Shown: one piece after another, positions 8,296 through 18,887 of the stretch
How positions within the stretch are numbered: position 1 is the stretch's first letter
Layout: every line of letters begins with the position of its first letter
NCBI GenBank assembly: GCA_040880545.1
Contig: JBBDIE010000072.1
Coordinates: forward strand, 1-32,195
Source: M55B112 sp040880545
GTDB lineage: Bacteria; Bacteroidota; Bacteroidia; Bacteroidales; GCA-2748055
Reading direction: 5' to 3'
Length of the DNA: 32,195 nt
Program-made: the position numbers and the translations under genes
The notes under the pieces: generated by a model
Told to the model about the DNA's origin: nothing
Database searches by the model: none
Seen by the model: only the letters and a program-made list of their open reading frames with translations

Positions 8296-8874
8296 ATGTA
8301 CGAATTTATTGAAGGCGAAATAGTAGAAAAATCCCCAGCTCAACTTGTTATTAAAGCCGGGGCAATAGCTTATTTACTGAATATTTCCGTAAACACTTTT
8401 TCAAAAATCGGTGACAACCCGTCAGCCAGGCTGTATCTGCATCATGTGGTAAGGGAAGATGCCCAGGTTTTGTTTGGATTCGCTGACCAGCAGGAGCGGC
8501 AGATTTTCAGGTTGCTCATTTCCGTCTCGGGAGTAGGGGCAAATACAGCACGTTTAATCCTCTCTTCCATGACACCTTCCGAGGTGAAAAAATCCATCCT
8601 GGCAGGAAATGTAGCCGCACTCCAAAATATCAAAGGTATCGGAGCAAAGTCGGCCCAACGTATCATTGTGGACCTGAGAGACAAAGTTGGAAAAGCCTCA
8701 GAAACAGATGAATTATTCCATCCACAGGACAATACTGTTAAGGAAGAAGCGTTATCAGCATTAGTGGCACTTGGTTTCCCCCGTAAGTCAGTTGAAAAAA
8801 GCCTTGATAGGGTCATGAGTGAAGAGGAGCTAAGTGTTGAGGAGGTTGTTAAGGCAGCATTGAAATTAATGTAA
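8296..8874 (+). CDS. ruvA: Holliday junction branch-migration complex subunit RuvA
   Basis: RuvA tetramers bind four-way DNA junctions and load the RuvB motor for branch migration in recombinational repair. The 192-residue product has the N-terminal OB-fold (MYEFIEGEIVEKSPAQLVIKAG, residues 1-62). Two helix-hairpin-helix motifs follow (VSGVGA at 77-82 and IKGIGAK at 112-118), then an acidic linker and the RuvB-contacting domain III (146-192). Length and domain order are normal. sprA begins 24 bp after its stop codon, and this ruvA-sprA adjacency is recurrent in Bacteroidota. No ruvB or ruvC is nearby. Confidence 0.97.
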   Translation: MYEFIEGEIVEKSPAQLVIKAGAIAYLLNISVNTFSKIGDNPSARLYLHHVVREDAQVLFGFADQQERQIFRLLISVSGVGANTARLILSSMTPSEVKKSILAGNVAALQNIKGIGAKSAQRIIVDLRDKVGKASETDELFHPQDNTVKEEALSALVALGFPRKSVEKSLDRVMSEEELSVEEVVKAALKLM

Positions 8875-8898
8875 AAACTGAACTGCTAGGAACTGTTG

Positions 8899-11800
8899 AT
8901 GCGAAGGCATAATTATATAGTTCTGTACTTGCTATTTATAATGATGGCAGGTATTGTCCCGATCAGGACTTCGGCTATGCCGGAGGCCAATGCAGAATTA
9001 CTAACCCGCGATTTTTTTCAGCCAGATACAACCCTTCCCTTTCCTATTAAGACAAACAACTATCCTTTTTCAAATTCAAATTCTTCGCCGCTTTACCTCG
9101 ATAATCCCTCAAATATCGATGCACAAATCGTTTACGACCCTGAAACAAACAGTTATGTTTTCCAGGAAAAGATCGGATCCTGGAATTACAGGACCCCCAA
9201 CGTTATGTCGTATGACCAGTTTCAGCAATACCAGTTCAATCAGTCGGTTCAGGATTACTGGCGGCTCAAATCAGGAGGAGGTGTAGTAGATCAGCCATCT
9301 TTTATTCCATCAATTAACCTGGGAGGCGAAGCATTTGATAAAGTGTTTGGTTCGAACGTAATCAATATTGTTCCAAGCGGAAGTGCAGAACTGATTTTTG
9401 GGTTCAATTACTCAATCATCGATAACCCGAATATTACAGAACGTCTCAGGCGAACTCCCTCCTTTCAGTTTGATGAGAAGATCATTATGAATGTGTCGGG
9501 TTCCATCGGTGAAAAGCTGAATATGGACTTTAGTTACAACACCGAAGCAACCTTTGATTTTGACCAGAAGACAAAGCTTGAATATGCGGGGGAGGAGGAT
9601 GAGATTATCAAGAAGATAGAAGCCGGTAACGTGAGCCTCCCGCTAACAGGTTCCCTGATCAATGGTAGTATGAGCCTGTTCGGATTAAAGACAGAGCTGC
9701 AGTTTGGCAAATTAAATGTCACCAGTGTATTTTCACAGCAGCGGGGAGAATCACAGGTAATTCAAGCTTCCGGAGGTGCTCAGACCAGTGAGTTTGCTGT
9801 AAACGTGGATAATTACGATGTGAATAAACACTTTTTTCTATCCGATTATTTCAGGGAGACCTACAACAGTGCTATGAGAAGACTTCCGGTGGTAACCTCT
9901 GATGTAACCATCACAAAGATGGAGGTATGGATCACCAATAAAACAACGAACTTTGAGGCATCCCGTAATATAGTTGCACTCACCGAGCTTGGTGAGGCAA
10001 CGTCATTCAGCGGTCAGTTTACCTCCGCGGCAGGTCCCGGAAACATTTTTCCAAGGAACGCTCTTAATACGGCATACGAGGAGTTAACCACAACGTACAG
10101 CGCAATCAGGGAAATTAAAAATGCTACGGAAACACTTGAATCTGTGGGGCTTTCCCTGGGAAGAGATTTTGAAAAGATCGAAAATGCAAGAATGCTCTCC
10201 TCCAGGGAGTACTCCTATAATGAGAAACTTGGCTTTATCTCCCTGAATTCATCTTTGAATTCTGATGAGGTGTTGGCAGTGGCCTATGAGTATACCTATC
10301 GCGGCCAGACATACCAGGTGGGTGAATTGTCCGGGTCCTCGGGTATTAGCGCTCCCAATACACTTATTCTAAAATTGATAAAGCCAGCTAATTTCACGCC
10401 CAGAAGCTATACATGGGGCCTCATGATGAAGAACGTGTATGCCATTGGTGCCTTTCAGGTGCAACAGGAGGATTTTACCCTGGATGTAATGTACAGGGAT
10501 GATAAAACAGGGAACAATATCAATTATCTTCCGGAAGGAGATCTCAACAGAACCACCTTGTTAACCCTCATGAACCTGGATAATATGAACTCTCAAAGGG
10601 ATCCCTATCCGGATGGGGTTTTCGATTTCCTGGCTGGCGTTACTATTTTACCGGGCAATGGGCGTGTTATTTTTCCATTGCTTGAACCATTCGGAGCTGA
10701 CCTGGAACAGATCCTCAGGGACAGTCTTCCGCCGCAAACAGCGGATATGGCGGTTGACAAATATGTGTTTAAGGAGTTGTACGACAGTACCAGGACCAAG
10801 GCACAACAGCTGGCAGAAAAAAATAAATTTATGCTCACGGGAACCTATTCATCCAGTTCCAGTTCAGAGATCATGCTGAATGCCATGAATGTTCCTGAGG
10901 GCTCTGTGAAAGTTACCGCAGGTGGAAGAGAACTGGTGGAAGGGACAGATTATACGGTTGATTACACCTTGGGCCGTGTTACAATCATCAATCAGGGTAT
11001 CCTGGAATCTGGTACACCTGTTAAAATTGCACTGGAGAGTCAGTCATTGTTCAATTTCCAGACCAAAACTATGGTTGGTTCTCATTTCGATTACAAAATT
11101 TCCAATAATTTTAATATCGGTGCCACGATCCTGCATTTAACCGAAAGGCCGCACACCCAGAAGGTAAATATCGGCGATGAACCCATTTCCAATACCATCT
11201 GGGGTATGAATACTTCCTATTCAAAACCGGCGCCCCTGCTAACCACACTGGTGGATAAACTTCCATTCATTGAGACCAAAGCTCCATCACAACTCACGGT
11301 TGTAGGGGAGTTTGCACATCTGATACCAGGGCATTCAAGGGCTATTCAGAAGGAGGGAAATGCATATATCGATGATTTTGAGGGAAGTGAAACATCCATC
11401 GACCTGAAACATTATTCGGCTTGGCACGTTGCCAGTACTCCCAGGGGATTTTTTCCTGAAGCGGAAAGAAATAATAACAGGCAGTATGGTTACGGGAGAG
11501 CAAAACTGGCATGGTACCAGATCGATCCGCTTTTTTTGTGGCCCAGGGCCGCCACACCCCAACACATTAAAGAAAACCCTGATCTTATATCAAATCCATA
11601 CGTTTACCAGTTATATGAACAGGACATCTTTCCGAATAAGGAAAATCCTCACGGAACGTCGACCAATATCTCTGTGCTTAACCTGGCATTCTTTCCACGG
11701 GAGCGAGGACCTTATAACTACGATTATGAGCGTATTGATGTCAATGGAAACTTGCTGGAGCCCAGGCAGCGATGGGGAGGTATAATGCGGGAGATCTACT

Positions 11801-14800
11801 CCAGCGATTTTGAGGCGGCCAATGTTGAATTTATCGAATTCTGGCTTATGGACCCCTATGCGGGAATGGAGGAGCAATCGGGAGGAGAACTTATTTTTAA
11901 CCTGGGCGATGTGTCAGAAGATATCCTGAAAGATGGACGTAAATTTTTTGAGAACGGGTTACCCACCACAGAGAATATTGAAAAAGTAGATACAACCGTA
12001 TGGGGTCGCATACCGATGGTACAATCGTTGGTTAATGCATTTGACAGTGATCCGGCCACCCGGAAATTTCAGGATGTGGGGCTGGATGGGCTGAATGATG
12101 AGGATGAGCGCTCCTTCTTTTCATCCAAGCCAGACGATTTTCTTATTCAGATTGAAAACCTGTATACCAGCGGACAACTTACCCAGCAGGCTTATGAAAA
12201 AATCCTTAATGACCCCTCCTCAGACAATTTTCACTATTACCGTGGAAGTGATTATGACGTTGAGGAGCTGGGGATCATCGACAGGTACAAGCATTTCAAT
12301 AACATGGAGGGTAATTCCCCGAGTGACCTCGACAATACAGAATCGTACACAACTACAGGAACCACACTTCCGGATATAGAAGATATAAACCGTGATAATA
12401 CACTCAGCGAATCAGAAAGTTATTACGAATACCGTATTAGTATGAGTCCGGAAGAACTGGAGGTGGGACGTAATTATATAGTGGACAAGGTAGTGGATCA
12501 AGTTGAGTATGAAAACGGTAAGACAGATGAAGTTGCCTGGTACCAGTTCAGGGTACCTATTTTTGATTATGTGCGTCCGGTAGGTGGTATTTCAGATTTT
12601 AAAACCATCCGGTTTATGAGGATGTTCCTTACGGGGTTTCAGGATACAGTTATCCTTCGGTTTGCAAAACTTGAACTGATCAGGGGTGAATGGAGAAGAT
12701 ACAATCTGCCTTTTATGCAGGGAGGTGAGGACTGGACAGGAATAGAACCACCGGAAGGAACGCTTTCCATTTCAGCTGTGAATATTGAAGAGAACGGGGG
12801 GAAAGTGCCGGTGAACTATACATTACCCCCGGGTTTCACGCGCCAGATTGATCCTTCACAGCCACAACTCAGGCAGTTAAACGAACAGTCGATTGTATTG
12901 AAGGTACTGGATTTAGGTGACGGGGATGCCAGGGCGGCCTATAAAAATACAGACCTGGATATCAGGCAGTACAAAAGGATCAAAATGGAGGCACACGCCG
13001 AAGCACTGATTAACGGTGACCTCAGGGACAAGGAACTTTCTGCTTTTATCAGGATCGGATCGGATTACCAAAGTAATTATTATGAATACGAGGTGCCGCT
13101 GGTACTTACACCCCATGGCACATATAATAACGACAGTGAGAGTGACAGAGCCATTGTCTGGCCGGAAGTGAATCAGTTTGATATCGACCTGTCCCTGTTC
13201 ACCAGGGTCAAGCAGGAGAGAAACAGGGAAATGGCCAATCCCAACAGTAATGTGAATACTACTACGGTATACCATATATATGACGAGAAGGGAAATAAAA
13301 TATCGGTGTCGGGAAACCCGAATATGAGCAGTATCCGGACCATTATGATCGGGGTGAGAAATCCCAGAAGGGGCAGTAATATTAACCTGGATGACGGAAT
13401 GCCTAAAACGGGTGAGATCTGGTTAAATGAATTGCGCCTCACTGATTTTAATGAATCGGGAGGATGGGCAGCAAATGGACGGGCCTCTGCCAGGCTGGCT
13501 GATTTTGGGAATGTCACAGTAGCGGGTTCGGCCAGTACCCCGGGCTTTGGAAGTATTGAGCAGAGTGTAAATGAACGTTCAAAGGAGCAGATCACTCAGT
13601 ATGACCTTTCGTCCAATTTCGAGATGGGAAAAATATTCAATGAGGAGGCTGGAGTATCCATCCCGCTATACGTAGGATATTCAAAATCCATCATAAATCC
13701 GGAGTATAATCCACTTGATCCGGATATAATCCTGAAGGAAGCAATCGATAATGCCGTTGGCGAAGAAGTACGAGATTCCATAAAAAGATATTCCCAGGAT
13801 ATCGTGGAGCGAAAGTCCTTTGCACTTACAAACCTGCGTATTAATCCGCAAAATAGCGGTCCGCCAAGGCTCTATTCAATCTCCAACTGGTCCACAAGTT
13901 TTTCCCTGAACGAAATGAGCTCCACAAACCCGAATCTTCAATACTATAATACCCAGAAGGTCAAGGCAAACGTAAGCTACAACTATAACACCAGACCAAA
14001 AAATGTTCAGCCTTTTCAAAAGGTTAAGTTCTTGAACAACAAATGGCTCAGGATGGTTAAAGATTTCAACTTCTATTACCTTCCGTCGAGGCTGGCATTC
14101 CGTACCGATATGGACAGAAAGTACATGGAGAAACAAACCAGAAACATCAACAATCCCGGCTTCATTGTACAACCTACTTTTAAAAAGGACTTTTACTGGA
14201 ACAGGGATTACAATCTGAAATTTGACCTGACAAGGAATTTGAAATTTGATTTTTCTGCTTCCAATATTGCGAGGATCGATGAGCCCGAAGGAAGGTATTA
14301 CAGGGAAGCCGACTACTTTGAAACTTACGTTGATTCTGTTTTGCAGAATATCAGGGGATTAGGAAGAACTACCAGCTACTTTCATCAGTTTAATATAAGT
14401 TACGCTCTGCCCATCAATAAAATTCCGATACTCGACTGGACCACCCTGAACGGAACGTACAGAGGAACTTACGGCTGGGATGCCGGTCCGGTTATCAAAG
14501 ATGATCCCGTTCTGGGGCCGATTGAGCTTGGTAACACCATTAAGAATTCTTACACCATTCAGATCAACGGTCAGATGAACATGGTGAATCTTTATAATAA
14601 ATCGGGGTATCTGAAGAGTATCAATGATAAGTACCGGGGGAACAGCAGGGGCAGGAGCCCTCAGAAGAAGGAAGAGACACGTACCCGGACCAAAACTTTT
14701 GAGCAGTCGAACCTGTATTTCAGGGAAGGATCCGGCCGATTTGTGACCCACAATCTAAGGACAGAGAAGATTCAGGTAGTGGTATACAACGAAAACGGTC

Positions 14801-16326
14801 AGGAAGCAGAAAGTGATTATGAAATTCTTTCCAATAAGAGAATCAGGGTAACCACCACCGAAACACTGAGTAATGCACGCATGGTTGTTACTGGGACCAT
14901 TGAACTGGGAGAGGATCCGGTAACCTTTATCGTGGAAAACAGTGTCAGGATCATGATGGCTGTCAGGACCATCAATCTTACTTATTCCAGGAGTGGGGGA
15001 TCTATGCTGCCGGGCTTTCTGCCTGAAACGAAGGTCATGGGAATGCAGAATTACAATAACATGCTCACACCCGGATGGGAATACATATCTGGCTGGTATC
15101 AGAGTGATTTTGCGGAGAACGCATTTTATAACGGCTGGCTCACGCACGACCAGGCACTGAATGATCCGTTTAATATGAATCTTTCAGAACGGTTTAATTT
15201 TAGGGTAAATGTGGAACCGATCACCGGACTGCGCATTGATCTGACAGGAAATATGTCAAAATCGGAAAATGAAACGGAGTTTTTTACTTCCGACGAATTT
15301 GGAAACCTTCCGCCGGAAGATGAACGGGGCAGGGTAAGATCCGGTAATTTCAGTACATCTTTCCTCTCTTGGGGAACAGCCTTCGAACCTTTGACTAATA
15401 AGGTGGATTCATCCCTGGCCTTTGATTTCCTGAAGGATGAAGCCAGGATTCGTATTTCCAACCGGCTGGCGAATGAATATTATGAAAACACAGGGATTTT
15501 CCTGCCCCCCGATTCAGCTGCGCCCAGTTATTTCGAAGGATATGGCCCAACATCACAGGAGGTTCTGATCCCGGCATTTTTGGCCGCTTATGGTTATCAG
15601 ACTGCTGACAATGTTCCGCTCAGTGCTGTTCAGAGTATTCTGAATGTAATGCCGAACTGGAAGATCAGTTATGACGGATTGGGTAGGATCGAAGCGCTGT
15701 CGGATTTTGTGAATTCCATCACCCTGAACCATTCATACAGGTCGACCTACAGTGTCGGATCGTATGTCTCTAACCCGTACTATGAAGATAATTCACAAGG
15801 GGTTCCTATTCAATATGATCTCCAGGGGAACTTTATGGTGGCACAGAATATCAACACAGTGACCATCAGCGAACAGTTCAGTCCCCTTATCAATGTAAAC
15901 ATGGACTGGAAGAACAGTCTTACCACCAGGTTTGAGATCAAGAAATCGAGAACCGTTGGACTGAACATGGCCAATACACAGGTAAATGAGATTCGTAGCA
16001 ATGAATATGTGTTTGGAGCCGGGTACAGGTTCAACTCTGTGCAACTGATCATTAACCAGAACGAGATCAGCAGCGACCTGAATGTGCGGGTCGACTTTTC
16101 ATTCAGAAATAACCAAACCGTGATCCGGAAACTGGAGGATATATCCGGAAGTGAGATCACGGCCGGCCAGGAGATCCTCAGCATTAAGGCAACAGCCGAT
16201 TATATGCTCAGTGATAAATTCACAATGCGGGCATTTTATGACCAGCGGGTGAACAGACCCTATATATCCAACAGTTATGACAATGCAAATTATAATGTGG
16301 GATTCAGTCTCACTTTCACGTTGTAA
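8899..16326 (+). CDS. sprA: T9SS outer-membrane translocon / gliding motility protein SprA
   Basis: SprA (Sov in Porphyromonas) is the giant single-chain beta-barrel through which type IX secretion cargo crosses the outer membrane. The open frame extends to a TTG at 8896, but ATG at 8899 is the better start. It gives MRRHNYIVLYLLFIMMAGIVPIRTSA, a clear signal peptide. The 2475-residue length fits the family (about 2300-2500). Recognisable blocks include the N-terminal GSAELIFGFNYSIIDNPNITER segment region, IQKEGNAYIDDFEGSETSIDLK, GEIWLNELRLTDFNESGGWA, and a C-terminal half of alternating amphipathic strands ending in NYNVGFSLTFTL, with an aromatic-rich terminus typical of outer-membrane barrels. 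It has no frameshift or internal stop, so the organism very likely has a working T9SS, although no other component or C-terminal-domain cargo is encoded in this window. Confidence 0.97.
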   Translation: MRRHNYIVLYLLFIMMAGIVPIRTSAMPEANAELLTRDFFQPDTTLPFPIKTNNYPFSNSNSSPLYLDNPSNIDAQIVYDPETNSYVFQEKIGSWNYRTPNVMSYDQFQQYQFNQSVQDYWRLKSGGGVVDQPSFIPSINLGGEAFDKVFGSNVINIVPSGSAELIFGFNYSIIDNPNITERLRRTPSFQFDEKIIMNVSGSIGEKLNMDFSYNTEATFDFDQKTKLEYAGEEDEIIKKIEAGNVSLPLTGSLINGSMSLFGLKTELQFGKLNVTSVFSQQRGESQVIQASGGAQTSEFAVNVDNYDVNKHFFLSDYFRETYNSAMRRLPVVTSDVTITKMEVWITNKTTNFEASRNIVALTELGEATSFSGQFTSAAGPGNIFPRNALNTAYEELTTTYSAIREIKNATETLESVGLSLGRDFEKIENARMLSSREYSYNEKLGFISLNSSLNSDEVLAVAYEYTYRGQTYQVGELSGSSGISAPNTLILKLIKPANFTPRSYTWGLMMKNVYAIGAFQVQQEDFTLDVMYRDDKTGNNINYLPEGDLNRTTLLTLMNLDNMNSQRDPYPDGVFDFLAGVTILPGNGRVIFPLLEPFGADLEQILRDSLPPQTADMAVDKYVFKELYDSTRTKAQQLAEKNKFMLTGTYSSSSSSEIMLNAMNVPEGSVKVTAGGRELVEGTDYTVDYTLGRVTIINQGILESGTPVKIALESQSLFNFQTKTMVGSHFDYKISNNFNIGATILHLTERPHTQKVNIGDEPISNTIWGMNTSYSKPAPLLTTLVDKLPFIETKAPSQLTVVGEFAHLIPGHSRAIQKEGNAYIDDFEGSETSIDLKHYSAWHVASTPRGFFPEAERNNNRQYGYGRAKLAWYQIDPLFLWPRAATPQHIKENPDLISNPYVYQLYEQDIFPNKENPHGTSTNISVLNLAFFPRERGPYNYDYERIDVNGNLLEPRQRWGGIMREIYSSDFEAANVEFIEFWLMDPYAGMEEQSGGELIFNLGDVSEDILKDGRKFFENGLPTTENIEKVDTTVWGRIPMVQSLVNAFDSDPATRKFQDVGLDGLNDEDERSFFSSKPDDFLIQIENLYTSGQLTQQAYEKILNDPSSDNFHYYRGSDYDVEELGIIDRYKHFNNMEGNSPSDLDNTESYTTTGTTLPDIEDINRDNTLSESESYYEYRISMSPEELEVGRNYIVDKVVDQVEYENGKTDEVAWYQFRVPIFDYVRPVGGISDFKTIRFMRMFLTGFQDTVILRFAKLELIRGEWRRYNLPFMQGGEDWTGIEPPEGTLSISAVNIEENGGKVPVNYTLPPGFTRQIDPSQPQLRQLNEQSIVLKVLDLGDGDARAAYKNTDLDIRQYKRIKMEAHAEALINGDLRDKELSAFIRIGSDYQSNYYEYEVPLVLTPHGTYNNDSESDRAIVWPEVNQFDIDLSLFTRVKQERNREMANPNSNVNTTTVYHIYDEKGNKISVSGNPNMSSIRTIMIGVRNPRRGSNINLDDGMPKTGEIWLNELRLTDFNESGGWAANGRASARLADFGNVTVAGSASTPGFGSIEQSVNERSKEQITQYDLSSNFEMGKIFNEEAGVSIPLYVGYSKSIINPEYNPLDPDIILKEAIDNAVGEEVRDSIKRYSQDIVERKSFALTNLRINPQNSGPPRLYSISNWSTSFSLNEMSSTNPNLQYYNTQKVKANVSYNYNTRPKNVQPFQKVKFLNNKWLRMVKDFNFYYLPSRLAFRTDMDRKYMEKQTRNINNPGFIVQPTFKKDFYWNRDYNLKFDLTRNLKFDFSASNIARIDEPEGRYYREADYFETYVDSVLQNIRGLGRTTSYFHQFNISYALPINKIPILDWTTLNGTYRGTYGWDAGPVIKDDPVLGPIELGNTIKNSYTIQINGQMNMVNLYNKSGYLKSINDKYRGNSRGRSPQKKEETRTRTKTFEQSNLYFREGSGRFVTHNLRTEKIQVVVYNENGQEAESDYEILSNKRIRVTTTETLSNARMVVTGTIELGEDPVTFIVENSVRIMMAVRTINLTYSRSGGSMLPGFLPETKVMGMQNYNNMLTPGWEYISGWYQSDFAENAFYNGWLTHDQALNDPFNMNLSERFNFRVNVEPITGLRIDLTGNMSKSENETEFFTSDEFGNLPPEDERGRVRSGNFSTSFLSWGTAFEPLTNKVDSSLAFDFLKDEARIRISNRLANEYYENTGIFLPPDSAAPSYFEGYGPTSQEVLIPAFLAAYGYQTADNVPLSAVQSILNVMPNWKISYDGLGRIEALSDFVNSITLNHSYRSTYSVGSYVSNPYYEDNSQGVPIQYDLQGNFMVAQNINTVTISEQFSPLINVNMDWKNSLTTRFEIKKSRTVGLNMANTQVNEIRSNEYVFGAGYRFNSVQLIINQNEISSDLNVRVDFSFRNNQTVIRKLEDISGSEITAGQEILSIKATADYMLSDKFTMRAFYDQRVNRPYISNSYDNANYNVGFSLTFTL

Positions 16327-16473
16327 GTTTTTTTGATCCCGGCTGCATAAGGAAACCTTCAGGAATGGTTTACGATTCACCTCATTATATATCTTCATTC
16401 TCCTTCTTCCCCTCTTTTACGTCTGAAAAAAAACCACTACATTTACTATCATTAATTAAATCGACAATTTATT

Positions 16474-16851
16474 ATGAACGTTCCAGCAAATTTGAAGTAT
16501 ACAAAGGACCACGAATGGATTCTTATTGAAGGAGATACAGCCACCGTTGGAGTAACGGACTTTGCCCAGGGTGAGTTGGGAGATGTGGTATTTGTTGAGA
16601 TTGAAACTGAAGGAGAAACCCTTGGGCAGGGAGATACCTTTGGTACTATTGAAGCGGTGAAAACTGTTTCCGATCTTTTCATGCCGGTTGGCGGAGAAAT
16701 TGCCGAAGTGAATGATAAACTGGAAGAGTCTCCCGATTTGGTAAACAGCGACCCTTATGGTGATGGATGGATGGTGAAGATCAAACTCAGTGATGCTTCA
16801 GAAGCTGAGGGTCTGATGTCTGCTGACGAATACAAAGCACTGATCGGGTAG
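16474..16851 (+). CDS. gcvH: Glycine cleavage system H protein
   Basis: GcvH is the lipoyl carrier that shuttles the methylamine group between the P, T and L proteins of glycine cleavage. The 125-residue sequence has the expected LKYTKDHEWI start and the lipoyl-lysine motif GTIEAVKTVSDLFMP, with the modified Lys at residue 63. It ends in the usual DPYGDGWMVKIKLSD segment. No gcvP, gcvT or lpd is adjacent; location behind sprA is common in this phylum and says little about function. It has a 147-bp upstream gap with only a poor promoter-like TACATTTA (16438-16445). Its stop codon lies 12 bp from the stop of the convergent TonB receptor gene, and I see no terminator between them. Confidence 0.97.
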   Translation: MNVPANLKYTKDHEWILIEGDTATVGVTDFAQGELGDVVFVEIETEGETLGQGDTFGTIEAVKTVSDLFMPVGGEIAEVNDKLEESPDLVNSDPYGDGWMVKIKLSDASEAEGLMSADEYKALIG

Positions 16852-16863
16852 ATCCAGGCAGTA

Positions 16864-18864
16864 TTACCTGAATTTAATCCCCGCGATTGTCCATCGCCCC
16901 GGCATAACCACACTTCCTATATCCCTGTAGGAGGTATTAAGGACGTTTGTCATGTTTACATAAACAGTAATTCGTTTCAGCCTGATACCTGCATTGATAT
17001 CCATGAGCCAGTAAGGTTCATAGGCAGTTTCAACCGGTGTTGATGAGGGGGTTTCATAATAGAGGAATGCACCGTTTCTTTCCTGCCTTGAAATTTTCCC
17101 ATGAACATAGAGGTTCCATGGTAACAACAGTCTCGTCTCTAATATAAGTTTATGTTTCAGATTATCCAGCGCATAGTTTGAAATCAGGCTGTCGCTTGAT
17201 TTATTCAGTTCGGTATAGCTGTATGAGATTCTCAGTTGATCGAACAAAGTCGCTGAATTCAGGAATCGTGACGGGAAGAAAGTCACCCCTGTTTCTCCTC
17301 CGTAGGTATCCAGGTCAGTCAGGTTCCTTGTCTGCCACAGACTATCCGTCCATATCCAGTCTATGGTCCCCTTGCCCTTCCTGTAGTATAGAGCCAGGTC
17401 ACCCCGGATACCGGCTGTAACGTATTTAAGTCCCGTTTCAAAGGTAAGGGCAGTTTCAGGCAGCAGGTCCGGATTGCCTCTGTTTTGAGGTCCCTCATAA
17501 TAGAGATCCGTGAAGGTGGGAAGTCGCATGGACCTGTTGCCAGAAGCGAAAATGCTGAACTGGTCATTGAACATATACGACACATCCACCCCGGGATAGA
17601 TCGCAGGACCGGCCAGTTCGTCTATGCCGGCATGCAGCAGCAACCCGGTGCTCATATAGACCTTTCCGATGTTGAACAAATGGTCGGTTGACAGCGTAAG
17701 ATGGTCACGGCCTTTATGGCGGCTATAGAAGGCGTCGTCGCTCCCTTTCACTGCCACTGGTTGTTCCAGGGGATCTCCCAGGGTGGTACTGTAGATGCGT
17801 TCATGGCGGTATTGTGCTTTGATCAGTGTCAGTCCCAGCCCGGTACTTATTTTGGTTCCTGCAGCCACGCCAAGAGCATCCGTCTGGTGATAGTTTTCGT
17901 AGACCGACGGATTGTTTCTGAAAAGCAGAAAATGATCGTTGTGTCTTTTCCAGTAAACATGTCCGTCTAATTTTAAAGCCGGAATTTTAGAGGCAAATTT
18001 CAGTGCAGCGAGCCATGATCCTGTTTCCTCATATTGTTCGGGGAAGAGGGGTGTATAGAAAGCATTTGCTCCGAATGCTTTCCTGTTCCAACCCAGCATG
18101 AGATCGGTATCTACCAGGTCGTTGGAAGCTGCCGAATGAAAGTAGAGATTGGCGTTGCCATAGTCTGTATTACTTGTATAACCATCGCTTCCGGAAATTG
18201 ATCCTGCCAGCATGTTCCTGCTGTTTCCCACAGGGAAGTTTAGTGTGGAAGATGTCTGCCAGGTATTGAATGTACCATAGGATGCCTCCATTCTTATGCC
18301 CAGTGAATCGGCCGGCCGGGTCACCAGGTTGATGGCGCCGGTATATGCCGAAAGTCCATATTTTTTTGATCCGGGACCCTTCAGTATTTCCAGTTGGTGG
18401 GCCATGGCAGGTTGTACAGGTAGGTCGAGGCTGAAATGGCCGGTCTGGGGATTACTCATATCAATACCGTTGAGCAGGACTAGCGTCTGGTCAAAAGAGC
18501 CGCCCTGGATATTAATGTCCGATTGTATCCCGTTTACCCCCCTGGTACGGATATCAATTCCCGGATAGAAGTCCAGGATATCCGCTATTGATTGCGAAGA
18601 GGATAATTCCAGCTGATCCTGTTTGATTAACAGGAGCTGTCGCAGGAGCGGGGAATAGAGTTCCGCCTCCTGCTCACCGACCGCTTCCACCTCTTCAAGG
18701 TCGTAGAAAAGTTTAGGAGAGACGGTATCTGATTGTGCATTTACAGGTTGACCCTGAACAAGACTGTAAGCCAGGGAAAGTGTGGCAATACGGATCACTT
18801 TATGGAAAGATGCAAGTACTGCATATTTTTTATTGCTCCACTGTCTGAAAACGATCGGTTCCAT
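16864..18864 (-). CDS. TonB-dependent outer-membrane receptor (BtuB-like architecture)
   Basis: This 666-residue protein is a TonB-dependent transporter. The N terminus has a long charged n-region, then a hydrophobic segment (IATLSLAYSLVQGQPVNAQ, cleavage near residue 44). The plug domain spans about 68-185 and contains SIADILDFYPGIDIRTRG, IQGGSFDQTLVLLNGIDM and EILKGPGSKKYGLSAYTGAINLVT. The rest forms a 22-strand barrel ending in GRWTIAGIKFR. Its short length and lack of a carboxypeptidase-like N-terminal extension set it apart from SusC proteins and resemble BtuB or siderophore receptors. It is the last gene of a leucyl aminopeptidase-pdxA-receptor operon, 23 bp after pdxA, with no SusD partner. 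The substrate cannot be named; cobalamin, metal chelates or a peptide are all possible. I found no cobalamin-riboswitch-like leader. Confidence 0.88.
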   Translation of the reverse strand: MEPIVFRQWSNKKYAVLASFHKVIRIATLSLAYSLVQGQPVNAQSDTVSPKLFYDLEEVEAVGEQEAELYSPLLRQLLLIKQDQLELSSSQSIADILDFYPGIDIRTRGVNGIQSDINIQGGSFDQTLVLLNGIDMSNPQTGHFSLDLPVQPAMAHQLEILKGPGSKKYGLSAYTGAINLVTRPADSLGIRMEASYGTFNTWQTSSTLNFPVGNSRNMLAGSISGSDGYTSNTDYGNANLYFHSAASNDLVDTDLMLGWNRKAFGANAFYTPLFPEQYEETGSWLAALKFASKIPALKLDGHVYWKRHNDHFLLFRNNPSVYENYHQTDALGVAAGTKISTGLGLTLIKAQYRHERIYSTTLGDPLEQPVAVKGSDDAFYSRHKGRDHLTLSTDHLFNIGKVYMSTGLLLHAGIDELAGPAIYPGVDVSYMFNDQFSIFASGNRSMRLPTFTDLYYEGPQNRGNPDLLPETALTFETGLKYVTAGIRGDLALYYRKGKGTIDWIWTDSLWQTRNLTDLDTYGGETGVTFFPSRFLNSATLFDQLRISYSYTELNKSSDSLISNYALDNLKHKLILETRLLLPWNLYVHGKISRQERNGAFLYYETPSSTPVETAYEPYWLMDINAGIRLKRITVYVNMTNVLNTSYRDIGSVVMPGRWTIAGIKFR

Positions 18865-18887
18865 AATAATTCAGTTTCTAAGGTTCG

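Noticed and set aside
8896..8898. TTG as the start of sprA
   Set aside because: The next codon is ATG and gives a normal signal peptide; the extra residue adds nothing.
16852..16863. Terminator between gcvH and the TonB receptor gene
   Set aside because: The 12-bp gap and its flanks show no stable stem followed by a T run on either strand.
18865..18887. Riboswitch in front of the TonB receptor gene
   Set aside because: Only 23 bp separate it from pdxA, too short for any known riboswitch.
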